Shown here in pieces: positions 7,097-8,361 of a stretch of DNA of 8,361 nt (position 1 is the first letter of the stretch; each line of letters opens with the position of its first letter). The notes under the pieces are model-generated. The model was not told where the DNA came from. It saw only the letters and a program-made list of their open reading frames with translations, and made no database searches. A program made the position numbers and the translations under genes. The DNA lies in contig CAYUIS010000182.1 of the NCBI GenBank assembly GCA_964444825.1, positions 1-8,361 of the forward strand. Reading direction: 5' to 3'. The DNA comes from CAYUIS01 sp964444825. GTDB taxonomy: Bacteria > Chloroflexota > Anaerolineae > B4-G1.

Positions 7097-8167
7097 CTAG
7101 AACTCGGACCGCCTGGAGCGCCGCTCATCGGTTCCGACCAGTACCTCACGCAATATATCCAGCGATTCGAGCACTTTTCCAGCACCACGGGCCACGCACG
7201 TCATCGAGTCCTGCGCTACCCAAGCCCGCATGTTTGTCTCTTCAGTGATCCGGTCGGCCAGGCCCTTCAACTGGGAACCACCACCTGCCAAGCAGATACC
7301 CGTCTCCATCAGGTCCGCGATCAACTCGGGCGGCGTCTCATCCAGCGTATCCCTGACCTGATCCACGATGATACTGACCGACCCACCCAACGCCTCTCGG
7401 ATCTCGATGCTGCTGACCTCAACTTCCTCGGGCAGACCGGTGACCAGATTGCGCCCACGCAGTGCCATCGTCATCTCTTCGGACAGAGGATACGCCGATC
7501 CGATGGCGATCTTGGTACGCTCGGCCATACGCTCGCCGATGAACAGATTGTACTTCTGACGAGCATATTGCATGATATCCTCGTCCATCTCATCACCGGC
7601 AATGCGCAGCGAGCGACTGACGACGATGCCACCAAGACAAAAGACCCCCACCTCGGTAGTGCCGCCGCCGATATCCACGACCATACTACCACGCGCCTCG
7701 GTTACCGGCAGGCCAGCCCCGATAGCGGCCGCCATAGGTTCCTCAATCAGAAATGCCTCACGTGCGCCGGCTGAGATCGATGCGTCGTACACTGCACGCT
7801 TCTCAACCTCGGTCACTCCACTGGGGATACCCACGACAACCCGAGGACGTGGAAAGGGAAGCAACATCTGGCTGTGTGCCTTTTTGATGAAATAGTCCAG
7901 CATGGCCTCAGTGACTTCGAATTCCGAGATGACACCATCGCGCAGAGGACGAATGGCGACGATATTGGCCGGTGTACGCCCAACCATCTCCTTTGCCTCG
8001 GAGCCAATGGCAAGGACTTTGCCGCTATTTCGGTCAATAGCCACCCAGGACGGCTCATTGATGACGATACCCTTCCCGCGCACGTAGACGAGGGTATTTG
8101 CCGTACCGAGGTCTATGCCGATGTCTAGAGAGAACAACCCGAGAAAGGCATCAATAGGGTTGAACAC
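7097..8167 (-). CDS. mreB: Rod shape-determining protein MreB, bacterial actin
   Basis: MreB is the actin-like ATPase that polymerises beneath the membrane and orients lateral wall synthesis. The 356-residue protein has all the actin-fold nucleotide motifs: phosphate-1 DIGIDLGTANTLVYV (about 15-29), phosphate-2 VVDIGGGTTEVGVFCLGG (about 163-180), and the adenosine motif GICLAGGGSQLKGL (about 290-303). The conserved INEPS, IRPLRDGVI and IEEPMAAAIGAGLPV stretches are intact. The N-terminus MFNPIDAFLGLF and the MLLPFPRPR loop are hydrophobic and suit membrane contact, as known for the family. The start is GTG at 8167, supported by AGGAG six bases upstream. It is the first gene of the minus-strand operon, with an extended -10 promoter about 70 bp upstream. 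The tail is slightly longer than usual and basic (DERRSRRSEF). Confidence 0.97.
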   Translation of the reverse strand: MFNPIDAFLGLFSLDIGIDLGTANTLVYVRGKGIVINEPSWVAIDRNSGKVLAIGSEAKEMVGRTPANIVAIRPLRDGVISEFEVTEAMLDYFIKKAHSQMLLPFPRPRVVVGIPSGVTEVEKRAVYDASISAGAREAFLIEEPMAAAIGAGLPVTEARGSMVVDIGGGTTEVGVFCLGGIVVSRSLRIAGDEMDEDIMQYARQKYNLFIGERMAERTKIAIGSAYPLSEEMTMALRGRNLVTGLPEEVEVSSIEIREALGGSVSIIVDQVRDTLDETPPELIADLMETGICLAGGGSQLKGLADRITEETNMRAWVAQDSMTCVARGAGKVLESLDILREVLVGTDERRSRRSEF

Positions 8168-8173
8168 AAACGT

Positions 8174-8178
8174 CTCCT
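8174..8178 (-). promoter_or_regulatory. Shine-Dalgarno site of mreB
   Basis: The minus strand reads AGGAG followed by six bases and GTG at 8167. The good spacing supports the GTG start of mreB. Confidence 0.7.
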
Positions 8179-8237
8179 ATGTGGAAACTACTATCTTGGG
8201 CCACTCAGTCGTCCAACGCCGAGGCCACTGAGCTGAG

Positions 8238-8266
8238 ATTATACCACAAATCGGAACCGGAGGGAA
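8238..8266 (-). promoter_or_regulatory. Promoter for the mreBCD operon (extended -10)
   Basis: The minus strand carries TGGTATAAT, a consensus -10 (TATAAT at 8243-8238) preceded by the extended TGn element. At 17 bp spacing the -35 position is TTCCCT (8266-8261), a weak match that an extended -10 can offset. The predicted start is near 8231, giving a leader of about 60-65 nt before mreB. This is the only strong promoter visible ahead of the operon. Confidence 0.75.
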
Positions 8267-8270
8267 CTTT

Positions 8271-8298
8271 TTGTGAAGCTGGCTATGTGTGCTATAAT
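8271..8298 (+). promoter_or_regulatory. Promoter for scpA (extended -10)
   Basis: TTGTGA (8271-8276) matches the -35 consensus at four of six bases. After 16 bp comes TGCTATAAT, an extended -10 with a perfect TATAAT at 8293-8298. The predicted transcription start is about 8305, only some three bases before the scpA ATG. This implies a leaderless or nearly leaderless message. It is back to back with the mreB promoter. Confidence 0.78.
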
Positions 8299-8307
8299 CT
8301 CGATAAT

Positions 8308-8361
8308 ATGTCTACAGAGTATCAAATCCAACTTCCCGTCTTTGAAGGCCCTCTGGACCTG
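8308..8361 (+). CDS. scpA: Segregation and condensation protein A, ScpA (5' end only)
   Basis: Only the first 18 codons are inside the window, encoding MSTEYQIQLPVFEGPLDL. The FEGPLDL motif after a short beta strand is the hallmark N-terminus of ScpA, the kleisin that bridges the SMC heads with ScpB and compacts and segregates the chromosome. No Shine-Dalgarno sequence precedes the ATG, and the predicted transcript begins within a few bases of it. An in-frame GTG at 8287 also lacks a ribosome site and lies upstream of the predicted transcript start, so the ATG is preferred. The gene runs off the right edge and is not truncated by mutation as far as can be seen. It diverges from mreB. Confidence 0.88.
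   Translation, partial: MSTEYQIQLPVFEGPLDL

Noticed and set aside
7067..7774. A 235-codon open frame on the plus strand opposite mreB
   Set aside because: The opposite strand encodes an unmistakable MreB with all nucleotide motifs, and this frame has no family resemblance or ribosome site.
8189..8216. A second possible mreB promoter with TTGGAC as -35
   Set aside because: At 17 bp spacing the -10 position reads TAGTAG, a poor match. A GATAGT alternative needs a 15 bp spacer. The extended -10 at 8238-8243 is far better.
8199..8232. GGCCACTCAG and GGCCACTGAG in the mreB leader, as a possible operator or hairpin
   Set aside because: The copies are imperfect, and the inverted part (CTCAGT and ACTGAG) is only six bases with a 17-base loop. 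This is not distinguishable from chance without relatives.
1..8361. Mobile elements, CRISPR arrays, tRNA or rRNA genes, phage or toxin-antitoxin genes
   Set aside because: I saw no regular short repeats, transposase motifs, cloverleaf sequences or terminal inverted repeats. The window reads as core housekeeping genes.

Overview
The window is an operon-like run of genes on the minus strand for cell-wall elongation. A divergent partial gene starts at the right edge on the plus strand. Read in the direction of transcription (right to left), the order is mreB, mreC, mreD, a class B penicillin-binding protein of the PBP2/MrdA type, a large DUF2723-type multi-pass membrane protein with three exported beta-rich repeats, and a small flavin reductase-like protein. 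The plus-strand gene is the first 18 codons of scpA, which encodes the kleisin subunit of bacterial condensin.

The organism is a rod-shaped or elongating bacterium with peptidoglycan and fairly high GC. The DUF2723 core joined to tandem beta domains carrying the 'YPT..W..G....D.YEV..P..PG.Y..EVG' signature is an architecture I associate with Chloroflexota, especially Anaerolineae-like genomes. That assignment is inference from family resemblance, not a search result. A run of exactly 100 Ns (2573-2672) shows that this is a draft scaffold, plausibly from a metagenome.

Layout: 63-590 flavin reductase-like; 617-3493 DUF2723 protein, interrupted by the gap; 3477-5477 PBP2; 5474-5977 mreD; 6032-6964 mreC; 7097-8167 mreB; 8168-8307 divergent promoter region; 8308 to the end, scpA. 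Packing is tight. mreD and PBP2 share an ATGA stop/start, PBP2 overlaps the DUF2723 gene, and 26 bp separate that gene from the flavin reductase. Only mreB-mreC (about 130 bp, with a hairpin) and mreC-mreD (54 bp) have real spacers. No stretch over 300 bp lacks a gene.

How the genes work together: MreB forms membrane-bound filaments. MreC and MreD link these to the external transpeptidase PBP2, which cross-links new lateral wall. RodA, the usual glycosyltransferase partner and frequent neighbour, is absent from the window. Its usual place is held by the DUF2723 protein, a likely GT-C-fold enzyme acting on an envelope substrate. The main points of interest are an apparent ATC start codon for mreD, a back-to-back pair of extended -10 promoters that seem mutually exclusive, a near-leaderless scpA message, a hairpin before mreC, and CX4C cysteine pairs in both MreC and PBP2. 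I found no clearly new defence or mobile system.
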